Assembly: GCA_963678675.1 (NCBI GenBank)
Contig: OY783198.1
Coordinates: forward strand, 23,050,684 to 23,114,683
Direction of reading: 5' to 3'
DNA: 64,000 nucleotides
Source of the DNA: Xiphydria camelus
Taxonomy: Eukaryota > Arthropoda > Insecta > Hymenoptera > Xiphydriidae
Translations under genes and position numbers: made by a program
Shown here: positions 49,032 to 61,140 of the stretch, piece after piece
Layout of the letters: each line of letters starts with the position of its first letter
How positions within the stretch are numbered: the first letter of the stretch is position 1
Notes under the pieces: generated by a model
Database searches by the model: none
The model's input: the letters and a program-made list of their open reading frames with translations, nothing else
Told to the model about the DNA's origin: nothing

Positions 49032-50213
49032 GATAGAGCGACTTCCGTTCTTTGCCCGTTCAAATCGATCCATCAGCGAACGCGCAAACGTATTACGCGG
49101 ACGGTAGAATGCGCGTCACGAGGATACGAAACTCAGGCGCATCGGCAGACATCGGTTGCGTGGGTTGAATCTTGAATGGAACGGAAAGATGAATCACGCG
49201 AACGCGGGGAGACGCGATCGGGCGCCGGTCACGAGGACGACCGCTTAACGGGTATTCGCGTAAACTCGTAAAAAAGGTGGGAGCGAACGGGCAACGAGAA
49301 TGTTACGCGGCGAAAATCGATTCGCCGATATTAAGCGCGACGGGTGCAACGTCGGTTTTGGGACGTTCGACGGAAGAGCGTTAGATCGCGCGCATATATC
49401 GAGAGAGACGTATTTATTTCGCTAGGAAACTATGCATATACGAATATCGAAAATTGCGTGAAATTGTTGTGACAAAATTTGAAGATAGCCTTTTTTATAT
49501 TCAAGTTCGATATGCTCATCAGAGAAAGAGAACGCGAAGAAGAGTTGTTCCAAGTTCCATTCTCGTCGATGCAGTTAGCGAGGCGTAGGCAAATATAACG
49601 GAGTGTCGACGATCTCGATCCACACCGTCGATCTCGATACCAGCCGTCGCTCACGTGTGGCACCAGCACATACGCTAATAACGGCGTTCGCGCGTGCGTA
49701 GGTTCGAACCGCAAAAGTAAAAGTAAATCGTATGCGGCTAGGAAAGCGCAAGTTTAACGGTATAGGAACATATTTATAGAGACGTGGGTGTGCGACCGTA
49801 CAGATACGCCTTACGCGTACCTATAGTATTCGAAACATATCTAAATACACTGTATTCGTGTATGCATATCGCTTATACAGGTACGTGTAGAGTGGAAAGT
49901 GATAGAGTTCTTCTCTACAATGGAGGAAGTAAGGAAGGGAAAAATAATTCGTTTCCCCGTTTCCATTTTCCCGTCAAATTGAATGTTAAATTACAGACGG
50001 TTTCGCGCATCCGTCCACCGGTCGATGGGTTCGCAATGACATGCGTGCGGAATTTCCGTCAGAATTACGGCACGTTGTGTTGGGTTAGGTTCGAATTATC
50101 CGTTAGAATCTACAGCTTGGAGACTGTGCCGAAAGAGGAAGCACCTTCAAAGCATTTCTTTGTACTCTACGTCCTCAGAAATTCCGAACGACGCATCTCT
50201 TCTCATTTTCAGA

Positions 50214-50297
50214 ATGGAGTGGAGGTTTTTGTGGTGTACCACAGCTTTGCTGCTGCTGTCCGTCTCGGCGCACGCTCTTCGCGGGTCTACGTCTCAG
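50214..50297 (+). CDS. Signal-peptide exon of an unidentified secreted or membrane protein (partial)
   Basis: A short exon bounded by a strong acceptor (TCTCATTTTCAG) and a GTGAGT donor. From the first ATG it encodes 28 residues in phase 0. The sequence begins MEWRFLWCTTALLLLSVSAH and continues ALRGSTSQ: a short N-region, a Leu-rich core and a small-residue end (SVSAHA) typical of a signal peptidase site. The acceptor one base before the ATG implies an upstream non-coding exon. I found no following exon up to 64,000, so a long intron is likely. Long first introns after a signal-peptide exon are common in insect adhesion-molecule genes, but the family cannot be named from this exon. Confidence 0.65.
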
Positions 50298-51599
50298 GTG
50301 AGTTGAAAATTGATGTCGATCCAAGTACAGATAGTTTATACGTAATCGTCGTGAGAATTCAGACACCGCTTCGGTGATTTTCCCTCGAAGGACGCCGACC
50401 GAGCGAAACGACACGATTCGGGTAATTCGAGAGATGCGCGTGCGTCTAATTAAGTAGCGAAGAGGAAGAGGCAATTTGGACGTGGATACGATAAGTGTCG
50501 AGTCGCGTCGGTTGGACTCGTGAAGGAGATCGTCGCCGCGAATGCATTTTACGATGAAAAGGTGGTCCCAGCTGCTTCCTTCTTCCCTCTTGCGCGTAAT
50601 ACTCTTCTCTCTCTCTCTCTCTATCTGCTTCTTTTTGTCTTCTTCTTTTGCATCTCGTACCTCTCCCGGCCGTCCGATTTCCCTCGCAAACTGTGTCACG
50701 CTACGAACGTTACCTCTTCGCAAGGTGGTACCACCGTTCACCGTGCACGTATACCTACGAGTATAGGATCTCTCTCGAATCATCCGGTCGATGTGCACAC
50801 GGGCGCGGACTTCCGTTCGGTCGGAAGTGGACTTTCGATTTACCTTGCGATCCCGCGAGTCGTTCCTCGATCTTTCTGCGTAACTTCTCGATGACCCGCG
50901 GTTCGACCGCACTTTCGTCAACTTTGATCTTGCTCGAGTGAAAGACCGCGACGTCTAACTCTGTTTCCCGATAACGGGGAATGAATTATCCGTATAACGC
51001 GCGGGGAAATAGTGGAGAGGTAGGTATACATATTATACATTTGCCCAACCCGTAATCGGATTAGGAACGAAAAGGGGAATGTTGAAAAAAGTCAAGAGTT
51101 TCCGCACTTTCACCTGTCCTCTCGCGACGCAACCAATTAAATGTAATGTCAATTCGGACGATCGTCCGCCACGCGCGACATGAACCTGTACCTTGAAAGC
51201 GAGAGACTTCTCGGCGAGGAGAGTGCGACGTTAAAAGGTCAGACGAGTCGACCGCGCGAGCGTGTTTCTTTTTCTCTACACCTGACAATTTGTCCGCCCG
51301 TTTATTATCTTCACACGGAGGATCTCGAGCGACGTTCGCGACGGTCTTTCGCTACAAAGGTTATCGAAACGTAACTTCTCACGAGTTGAGGTGGCGAGTA
51401 CCTACAATGTACGCGTGTGCGTTATACTCGGTCGAGCCTCTTCTTTTATCAGAGAACCGGTCCCAGGTGAGACGTGTCGGTAACGGGCTCGAATTAGGAG
51501 AGACGCTGATCTAATTTTGACGAAAGTTTCGAACGCGGATGTACATCTGTACGAACGCGGAATTATGTCGACTTACTATCATGTATAATCGTAATAAAA

Positions 51600-51761
51600 T
51601 ATCGATACCTTACTTTTTGAAAACCTCGTAAGTACAATTTTTGACAAAAATGCCATTTATAGCTTACTGCGTTAAGGTTTAAAATCTGAACACAGTAAGC
51701 TATAAATGGCATTTTTGTCAAAAATTGAACTTACGAAGTTTTTAAAGTAAAGGTATCGATA
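51600..51761. mobile_element. Foldback MITE, family A (copy 2, longer)
   Basis: Near-perfect inverted arms of about 70 bp (51600-51668 and 51692-51761) begin TATCGATACC and end GGTATCGATA, with a loop of about 23 bp. The interior AAATGGCATTTTTGTC block is shared with the copy at 468-602. No open frame of interest. Confidence 0.88.
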
Positions 51762-53292
51762 TACCGACTCACCTGGCCCGTAACGAGCACCACGCTTCGC
51801 TATCGGTCGCCTCAAATATTTTTCTCGGATTATGCCGGCGATTCATTTTCTCACAAATATTTATCTCTTCGTCCGGGCACTTGTCATGCACGAAGGTATC
51901 GCCAAGCAGGTTCTCCACGCGGTGTTGAAGTAATGATCGCAGGGAATAATCTCTTTCACCTATAGGCTTGGATACCGACACCAGGTGTATCGGGTGTACG
52001 AAGTGAATCGCGTATCGACTTTCTTTACTACGGTAATTTAACGCACGTTTCATCCCGTAAAGGAGAAGGGATACAGTCGGTGTTCCGGTGCGACAGTCGA
52101 CTGGCAATCACGCGTAACCCCTCATTGGACACTTTAACGTCGAATGTCGAAACATTTCGTCCGACGCGTTCGTTCGTGTTGTCCAACTCGGTGAAATCGG
52201 TGTAATTAAATTTTTTTTTACGTAAATATTGCATAAAAGTGACTTCGAGCCGACGGATAAGCGGATCTAGCTACGTCAGTTTCTGTATCGCGGTAGACGG
52301 TATAGATATATCGTGACTTGGTTTTGCGGAGACCGCAAAACTGACCGCCCCGTAATTCTCTAAACTGGACCGAACTAAAACGAGAAATCGGTCGAATCGA
52401 TTGAATTGGATCACGGGCTCTTGTCGAAATATCAACACAGCCTCTCGTGATACGGAAATAGAAAAAAAAACTGGCCGGAAACGAGCGCGCGGAATCCTGT
52501 CGGTTGAAATGATCGAATAGTTAATTATATCGATATCGTTCGGAAGCGATTAAAAATCTACCTCTTCCGCTCATCCGGGGCGTTGATTTGTTTCGAGCGT
52601 AGCTCTGTTCCGTGTCGGTTACCCGTAGAGAGTTTATTCGTTTATCGCCACCTACGTATAGTACGCGCGACTACAATTTGCACGGAGTCAGACGAGATTG
52701 GTGCCGGGACGGCTTAGAATGTGTTGCGAATAAAAAAAAATGCCATTGGAAAGTACAGTTGTCGTAAAACGGTAATGGTCTCTTTGCGTATTTACACGGT
52801 TGGTGTCCATACAGCGTGCCAACTGGCGCGCGAGATACTACGCGACTACTATAATCTCTGCTGCTCGATCGAGTACCAATAGCGCGGCGCTGGGCTTACG
52901 CGCTCGTGGTCGCACCAGGCACGTGGTCGGCCGAACAGGACACTTGGACTCTCGAGAGTCGTCTTCACTACGAGTACCTTCACTCGAGATGCGCCCGTAA
53001 TGACGCTGCGTAATCGGAAATAGAGAAAGAGATAAATACCCGGCTCGAGTACTCGCTTCTATACGCGTAGAGAAATACTCGAAATTTTCGCGTTAGAAGA
53101 AACAGAGGAAGAGAGAATGTAATAAATACCCGTGGATTAATCGGTAGTAGAGTAGCCAAAGTTTCACCGGGTCTCGCGAGTTTTCGAAATTGTCACCGAA
53201 CTCTTTGTTCCAGCTCGAACAACTTCATCGTCCACTCGCTCGTTTATCGTTATCGCGTTACGTTCGTCTCGAAACGCGTCATCGCGCGTCTC

Positions 53293-53519
53293 TACACTGA
53301 GAGAAAAATTTGCTTGATCGAAATAAACGTGCCTTTGGATAGTCCCAAGAGCGTATTTATTCGATTTAAATGAATATCGGTTGGACGCAAATATTAGATT
53401 ATTGAATTAATTAGATGTTATTTGAATCAAATCGATATTCATTTAAATCGAATAAATACGCTCTTGGGACTATCCAAAGGCGCGTTTATTTCGATCAAGT
53501 ACATTTTTTTCTCAGTGTA
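53293..53519. mobile_element. Long-arm foldback MITE with TA ends (Tc1/mariner-like)
   Basis: TA dinucleotides enclose CACTGAGAGAAAAAT and its inverse. The arms are about 85 bp each and nearly identical (blocks CCAAGAGCGTATTTATTCG, CTTTGGATAGTCC). The spacer is about 50 bp. The termini resemble those of the element at 13493. No transposase sequence. Confidence 0.88.
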
Positions 53520-56500
53520 CGTGTACGGATTATCCGGCAGCGATCGATCGACGGCGGAAGAGTGGCCGATTGAGCGATCACCGCGCCGAGAGATCGGTAG
53601 TGATTTCAGTGGCACGGAATCACGTTCGATCTCGACAGAGAGGGCTGCCTTTCTTTCGAATCTCATCGTCGTTGATCGTAGTCTGGATCGGGTGTTGCGC
53701 GCGCGAATGTGTTCTTCGTGGCACTTACGCAACGGTGCACGACCGAATTACCGTTGCTTTTTCTCAACGGAGAAACGATGTCGCGGTGAGAGAGCTACGC
53801 GGGGTGAGTGGATTACGAGGACGGGTTCGTTAAATAAACATTACTTTTGGCATTTCACGAATCCTTTAACGAGCTCCAAGGACGCCGCGCCCCTGTTTAT
53901 TTCGCATAATTAACACATCGCCCGTTGTTCCGTTTAATGCGCTATCCGGCTTGAATTTCATCCACCAACTCGCTCGTTCTCCAGGAGTTTATTCATATCC
54001 AGAATTTGTAAATGCCTGGCGCTCGTGTTCTCGGTCCGCGAACGGAGCATCGCGACGTACCGTTGATCAATTACGATCGAACCGGTTGCATTAATCGAGA
54101 TCGAGCTTCGTTACAATTCGCGCATCAACCGTAACCAACCGCATCGAGGTACAAGGTACAACTATCAAGGTTGCCACCTTTTACCGCGTCGTATCGAATG
54201 TCTGCTCGCGTTGATCGTTATCCCCATATCCGTCACCTTCGTCGAAAACCTTTCGATGTTCGTCGTACGCTTTTTATTTCGCAATACGTCTCCGAGGAAA
54301 ATTAACATTTTCAAATAGAAAGCCAGCGGATGATTTGCAGAGGAGAGGTAAATAAATCAACGCATCGTAATTATCGAGTACAAGTTGTATCGCGAAAGTT
54401 TACTCGCAATATCAATAACGACTGGGACCTGACGGATAAGTGAAAATATTCGATCCGTCACGACGGCCCCCCTCGTGACGTTCGATCGACAGACTCGCCA
54501 AAGGCGCGCGCCTGCGACTACCGCTTCGCGCGACCTTTCTCTGATTTGTGAACACTGTTACGCGTCCATATTACAATTTGTAACTGCTAACGAGTCGAGC
54601 AGATTCCTCGAGTCGAAGACGGTGACGGCTGAGACCAGCCGTCCTCCAGGCGGTCCATTAGTCGGAGTTATCCGGTGCAAGGACGATGCCTTTCTTATCG
54701 GAATTTCTTTGGACGCGTCTCGCTCTGGGAACTAATAACGATCGGCGCCGAGAGAGACCTATTTATAACCGCGATTCATCTCCGTGTCGTCACTCCGTTT
54801 GAAAAATCACAGGAAAGACTTTCTCGCTCCGTTCCTTTTCCTCCCCTAGCTCGGAGGAACGCGTTCGGATAAGAGTCCTGGCATCGGATGCCTCGTCCTT
54901 GCGCGAAACACGGCTCTGGCTCGAGTCGACGCGAGAGAAGTATCGCCTGCCGCGATATTAATTTGTTACGGTTAGACGTACGGGAAATATCAGCGCGATT
55001 CGCGCGCGGAGAAATCGAGTTACGACGATGGTCGGTATCGCGTTCCGACCGAGCATTTTCCCTGCAGTCGTTCGATTCCTTTTTCTCATCCGAGTCGGCG
55101 AGGAGCGAGCGTGGAATGTAGGCGTATATTCGCCTCGCAGAACATGCGATATTGCGTTCTAAGGCGATTCTACAGATTGCTTGCCGACGACGTAATCCAC
55201 TGGCTTCGTACCACTTGTAATTACAGCTATTCCGCCGTTTTTTGTAACACCTACTCGACTGCATTTCTCACACGGTTCGTATGTTTCACGCCGCGTTTAA
55301 AAGGCATTGTGCCACTGTATCGACCGCTAGTTACCATATCGACGATCGATCCTCGTTCCTCTCGCGCGCTCCTTTTTATTACCTCGTTGAGCGACTATAC
55401 GGTGTGTCGACGAATCAATTTCCTGTCAGGAGTCAGACGCCTCTGCGCAAAGTCACCGACGATGAGGTGGTTTATTTGGATGGTAATTTTTTTTCTTTTC
55501 GAATCTTCTCGACTCTCCCGATGACGCGTAGCTCTTTGCGGATATTCATGCTTCTCTGTGTCGACCGTGTCCAAACACTCGCGTCATTCGATGCGAGCCT
55601 GAGCTGTACTTTCCACGTCGAGCACGAGAGCGTTAGTGCAGAAAACTATACTTAGATAGATACATCGTCGGTATCTCTTTTGTCCTCGCAGCATCCGTCG
55701 CATTTAAACGCTTACGTCCCCAATCTTCCTTCCCGTGCTCAGGTTCATCAAATGACGTAAGCTTAACGTAGATCTCTCACATCGAGATCGGCCCTTCTTT
55801 TCCGGCGGTTCTGATCATAAGCGATCTCGAATGTAACGGAGCACAGCTCGACATATCGTTAAACGCGGATGATCCCGTTGAACGAAGAACAAATAAACGA
55901 AAGTGAGACGAAAGAGACCATAACCTTGAAGTATACGCAAAAACGCTAATAGGAACGAGGTGAATCCTCTTGCGAATCTACATACGATACTTAACGCACG
56001 GCAACTCCGCTATGTCGTAAGCGAAGAAGACGCTCGTTTGGTTATGCTCGAAGGTGTATTTCTTACTACTACAAAACGTAATTAAGATTGGCCAACGGCA
56101 CGTCGAATTAGTTTCAGCCAGCGTGGATCCTCCGTACTCGTTCCATTTTTCAGCCTCTCATTGTTCGTCTCGCGGTTGGCGAGATCGCGATACGAAGATC
56201 GCCCCCCGATACGGATTTTAAGCGATCTCCGCGGGACGATACGCGCACCGCGCGCGAAGCTTTCGTAATCCGGCAAGGCAGCTCGCCGCGCGATCTCTTC
56301 GTTCGCTGGGTCAATGACGATCGGTCCGAGATCGAGCGACATTTCTCCTCGGCTGAAATTAAAATCGATCGAATGTCACCGCGTGAACTTTCGTGTAAAC
56401 GATTAAAACGATCTGTCGAAGGGGTGCGCAGAATTTCGATGTTTTTACGGCTGCCGGTTTCTCTCGTAAAACTCGAGAAAAGGAGGGCTGGCGCTCGATG

Positions 56501-58434
56501 ATGCAAAGAGGGGGAACGTCCTCGTCGAGTTCTCGAAGAAAGTGAATCTCGACCGACCGGTCGAGCCCACCCGAAGAAATTGAATGCAGACGTCGGTAAA
56601 TATATTGCGGTGCACGCGAACGTTTCTATGAGATATTCAGATGCCCGCGGCGTGTGGATGCTCGATAGGTCGATTGATAAAAAAGATGCGTCGAGCTTTC
56701 TCCGACGGGCGAAGCTAGCTGTCGCGCGAGACATCTGTTTTCACCGGAAAGAGAGTAGCGCGCGGATGTTCTTAATTTCATTCCGGCCGACCTAATCGCG
56801 TGTAATACCACTGCGGAAGAAGAGATAGTCCCGCGTCCGGTATTCAAAATTGATAATTAACGCTCGAACGAGCTTCTCGACGTCGTTCTAAATCTCCCGT
56901 TATATTTAGATAGCCATCGCCGTCATTCATCGCGTCGATTCGCGACTTTCTTCCGTTTCTCCCTCTCGCGTCCTTTTTCAGCGACCATCTAGCGTTTCCT
57001 CTCGCCTACGTCGAGTATCTCTCGTGCGTCACGGGCGCCGGAACGTCGATCCCTCGTTCCTCGCTCCGTTGAACCACATCCGTATGGATTACATTTGCTC
57101 GATAACTATCTCCATAATTCGGCCGTTTGCCCAACCGATCTCTTTGTCACCGCTCCGGCGACCGCAATTAAATTCCAACCTATACACAGCTCGATAGAAA
57201 CGTCGACCGCTCCGCCGGCTGTCTCTCGCTTGTACTCATTGGACAACGTCGGGAGCGTGTCCTCGGCTGCGTTGTCGATGGGTCATGCTTCGATCGAGAA
57301 GGGGCTGTCCTTAAATAAGGAAGAGTTTAGCGAAGGCGGACGGATCGTCGTTTCAACGGACTCTGGAGCCAGTCGGAGAAGTAGAGAGAGTTTAAAATTA
57401 TCCATCGAGGGGAAAATGTCTGATTACATCGAAATCGTTTCCCCTTGACTTAAAAAATCAACTCGCTCGCGCGATTATTCGGCCGACTCTTCGTCGGTCG
57501 GATGATGATCGAAGAGGTGCGGGTCGAAGAAACGGAGACGTTCTCTTGCCCCGAGCGACGAGGTAGAAAGTTAACTCGTTCAGGTGGCAACAGCCTCGGA
57601 AACGAAATCGAATCGAGACGGCGGTTGCGCCACCGGGGCGAACTACATTTTTGAGAAAAGGCGAGCGATGCACGCGTTTGTTCGTCGGATCGTCTCGAGA
57701 CTCCAAGATCGAACGGTGTTGTCCGGAATTTCGAGGGGAAGCCTATTATTTTCTGCGGCGCGAACTCACTTTTCCGAGTGCCTCCGAAACAATGTCATTT
57801 TTTCCGAGACAAGACTGATACGACTCTCGTCTTCTCGTCGCACATTATAATTCTCGCCCAGACACGCCCAATTTCGGATCCGTTTTGCGATAAGAACAAT
57901 GATAAAACCATTATCGAGAGACTTCCCTTTCGCAATCTCCTCGGTCGCGTGGTGCGAGGCAATGAAACTTTACAATCAGCGGTCGCGACGAGCGTTACAG
58001 CCGAAGCTGTTGCGAGGATGGAAACTTCTCTTGAAATTGACCGTCTCTCGTGCGATATTCGCGCGCCGAAAAGCCACAAGTGGAACCGAAACACGTATCC
58101 GTGAAAGGACGTATCGGTGGTTTCAACCGAACCGGACCACACCCTGGCTCGCGGACCAGTTTTTAGGTCACCGACGCTCCGGTTTTGCAAGATCGTCATT
58201 ACGCGCGAGAGTGCTCGAGTTAAACCTGTCGAAGCCAAGGTGTGGATACGTATATCAACACCCACCCGCGCACCTTCGAGTACCTTACCACCCCCGGCGG
58301 GTAATTCGCGGCGGCGGCTGTAGCGAGGTCGCCCGTGAGAAACAGCGATAAAGCGTTTCGAGCATCGCTATAAATCGGGCGAAAGTCTTCCCTCTCGTTT
58401 ATCGCCGATGAATTAAAATTCTCTCATCGTCGGC

Positions 58435-58700
58435 TCTTCGTCGGCTAAATGTGTTAACCTGCTCCAACTCCATATTTTACGATTTTAAGATGCTTTGATA
58501 CTCGGCAACTTCATGGCTAGACTAGACTAAATAATTTACATGCATTTTATTTAAAAGAAGGTTAGACAAATACTGACAACTATTGTGTTAAAATCCGTTG
58601 TCATATAAGAACTTTTGTATTGATCAAGACAGTTTTTTTCTCACTCCTGAAAATCTAACTTTATGTGAGTTAGCAGGTTAACATATTTAGCCGACGTCTT
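58435..58700. mobile_element. MITE, family B (copy 2), with 4-bp target duplication TCTT
   Basis: The element (58439-58696) has terminal inverted repeats of about 28 bp beginning CGTCGGCTAAATGTGTTAAC, flanked on both sides by TCTT. The body matches the copy at 29085 almost throughout (blocks TTAGACAAATACTGACAAC, GATCAAGACAG). Intact repeats and duplications suggest fairly recent movement. Confidence 0.88.
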
Positions 58701-61108
58701 GTCGTCTCTCACCGTCTGTCGCTATAGTTCGCGCCGTGCCGCAAACGACTATCGCGTAAAATCACACCGCATGCTTACCAAAAAGCGATCGGACCCGATC
58801 GCACCAAGGCTGATCCATTCTGATTCGGGCATGTGATACTGCTCCCGCTTTTTTGTCGGACGTATCGCGACTCACCGTAGCGTAGTTTAACGAGCTCTCC
58901 GAGATACAGCGACGCGTTTCTCGATCTCGTTGCGGGGTTTGCGCGACGCGGATGCGGATTAATTATTCGTCCGCGATCAAAATTCGTCACGCATCGACCG
59001 CCCCGACTGGACAATTTACATCTACGTGATTTCCTAGGAGTCGAGCTTGAAGCGCCGGAGCGCAGAAAATGGAGCGAAAGTCGAGCCCGAGGGCATCGGG
59101 TGCACTTATAGATCCGTCGTGTCGTTTGTATTGTATTATATCTCGGTTCAGCGAATGCGCTCTCGGAGGGCAGTGTCATTGTCACGGGTCGTGGGCGAAG
59201 AGCGTGAAAAAGCATTCTGGTTACGCCGTCCGCTCCTAATTTATCAAACGGCGGACGATCGCTCGAGAAGCGGAAAGGGTGGCTGGATGGGAACGAACGG
59301 TTTTCACGCGCGTTAAACTTGGTGTCCGTTGATAATCCGTTCGCTCGCGAGTCGCCATTTTTTGCACATCGGAATAAACACAGAACTCGAGTTTTTTCTT
59401 TAAATACTCCCATCGCCCGTCACGTATCGCGCGATAGAGGGAAATGCGAATCGAAGAGTGATCTCGATCGCGAGCCATCGATAGTTTGGAGAAACACATA
59501 GTGACCTTCGACGGTCCGAAGTCATTTTCACAGAGTCGAGTACCTACGCGCGTAAAAGCGACGGAAGGCCAAATTTTACGATCATGCGCGGACAATTTCA
59601 AGAGTGAGGTCGCGTCTCGCGTATCGTAGACCGCGCGTAGCTGCGGTCGCGACAGTAATCCCGTAACAAAATAACCTCGCGGACGCGGGACGCTTTCGTT
59701 CGATCGCGTTCAACTATTAACGACAACAGCCAGAGGTCGAACCGGTTGCCGGTGGTGACAATGTGCGCGAGAAACGCGCGCGAATGGTCACGCGAGGCAG
59801 AGCCGATGTTTCTTCGACGATCGATACGAACACTCGTCGGGAACGATCACCGTATTACGTCTACGTGACGCGATGGAAAGTCACTTCAGGCGGTGGCTCG
59901 AAGGGGTACGACTCCGCGTGTGTTCAGACGTATTCGTATTGGATTTGAACATTCCGAGCACAGACGACGCGATGCGTGCGACGATGAAACCGAAAACGTC
60001 GGAGAATCGGTATCGCGGGGACAGTGCGCGCCAGGATATGGACGACCCACTTGACTCGCAGGCACCGAGGTGGTCTACCTTCGAGGAAGCGAACCTCTCA
60101 CTCTCGCCGCAGCTGCGCCGTCTTATCACGCGCGATTCGAGAGTTAACGGGCGCCTTGGTGTGGCTCCGCGGAGAAAAGTTCTCGTTTGTGACGTACGCG
60201 TGCGTCGAGCCCGTGCAACGAGGCAAATCAACGGTTATGCCGCTTCGAGGACTTTTGCGGCCTTGCGGAGAGAGGCACCTGAAAGCTGAGGTCGTCCGAG
60301 TACCGCAACGATCGCGTGGGATGACAGGCCCCGTCCATCGCTTCTCCCGCCCATTCGTCGTCGTCGTTCTCGATACAAAAGTCGACGACGGAACGAAGGC
60401 GCGTCTCGACGAGATGCGTACCGAGACTCGTTTATTATACGAGTAGATCGCGTGGAAAGTCGCGATTACGGAGAGAAGGGACGAAGGCGTGATCGCGCGA
60501 GTCCAGTTTGTCGAGGCGTATGACCTGGTACCGCGTCAGTTTAGAAAATTAGAACGCGGAGCGCGCTTTGCGGTATGCGAGACTGTCCAAATTGCCGTGT
60601 ACATACGAATCGAGGTACTACACTCTTGGGGCCTACCACTCGCCCGGATTAAGGATATTCCCGGTGTACTTGGAGCGCGTTTCGTTGTCGTATAGCCTGT
60701 TCCGCTGCGCGCTATCAGGGCCAAACGCGGACCGCAGCATTTGACTCGCGTTACATTCCTCGGAGGTAACGTGACGCGTGCACCACCCACTTTTACTTTC
60801 GGAATCGATTGTGTGCGCGCGCGCGCCACCACGATAACGATAGGGCGGACAAATCTGGAGCACCAGTCTCGCGGGAGTACCGCGGTGGTACCGCCTGCGA
60901 GGAGTGTCTCTCCGGGCCGGTTGCTATCTAACCATTCTTCGCGCGATCAGCGGAGTGTCCGAATAGCGACTTCCGACTCCAGGGAACTCGACGCGGTTGG
61001 AAGGATACGTTCGAATTCCTTCTGTTTCGAACATTGAGTCTATCTTGTTATTAAAGATTCTTGTCAACTTTCATGAACCGGTTATGCCATTGGACCGTTC
61101 GAAACATG

Positions 61109-61137
<29 letters not shown>
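61109..61137. repeat. (CT)n microsatellite
   Basis: About 14 CT units. Confidence 0.95.

Positions 61138-61140
<3 letters not shown>

Larger units (their letters stand above)
45115..50213. other. Divergent intergenic region of Pld and the signal-peptide gene
   Basis: It should hold the Pld promoter and 5' UTR at the left, and the promoter plus at least one non-coding exon of the plus-strand gene at the right. No exact start site can be defended. It contains the hairpin at 45880-45990 and the (GA)n tract at 48985. Confidence 0.5.

Noticed and set aside
57095..57448. 117-codon plus-strand open frame with more balanced composition
   Set aside because: No recognisable domain and no acceptor in the phase needed by the signal-peptide gene. 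Considered a chance frame, but it is the most protein-like one in that region.
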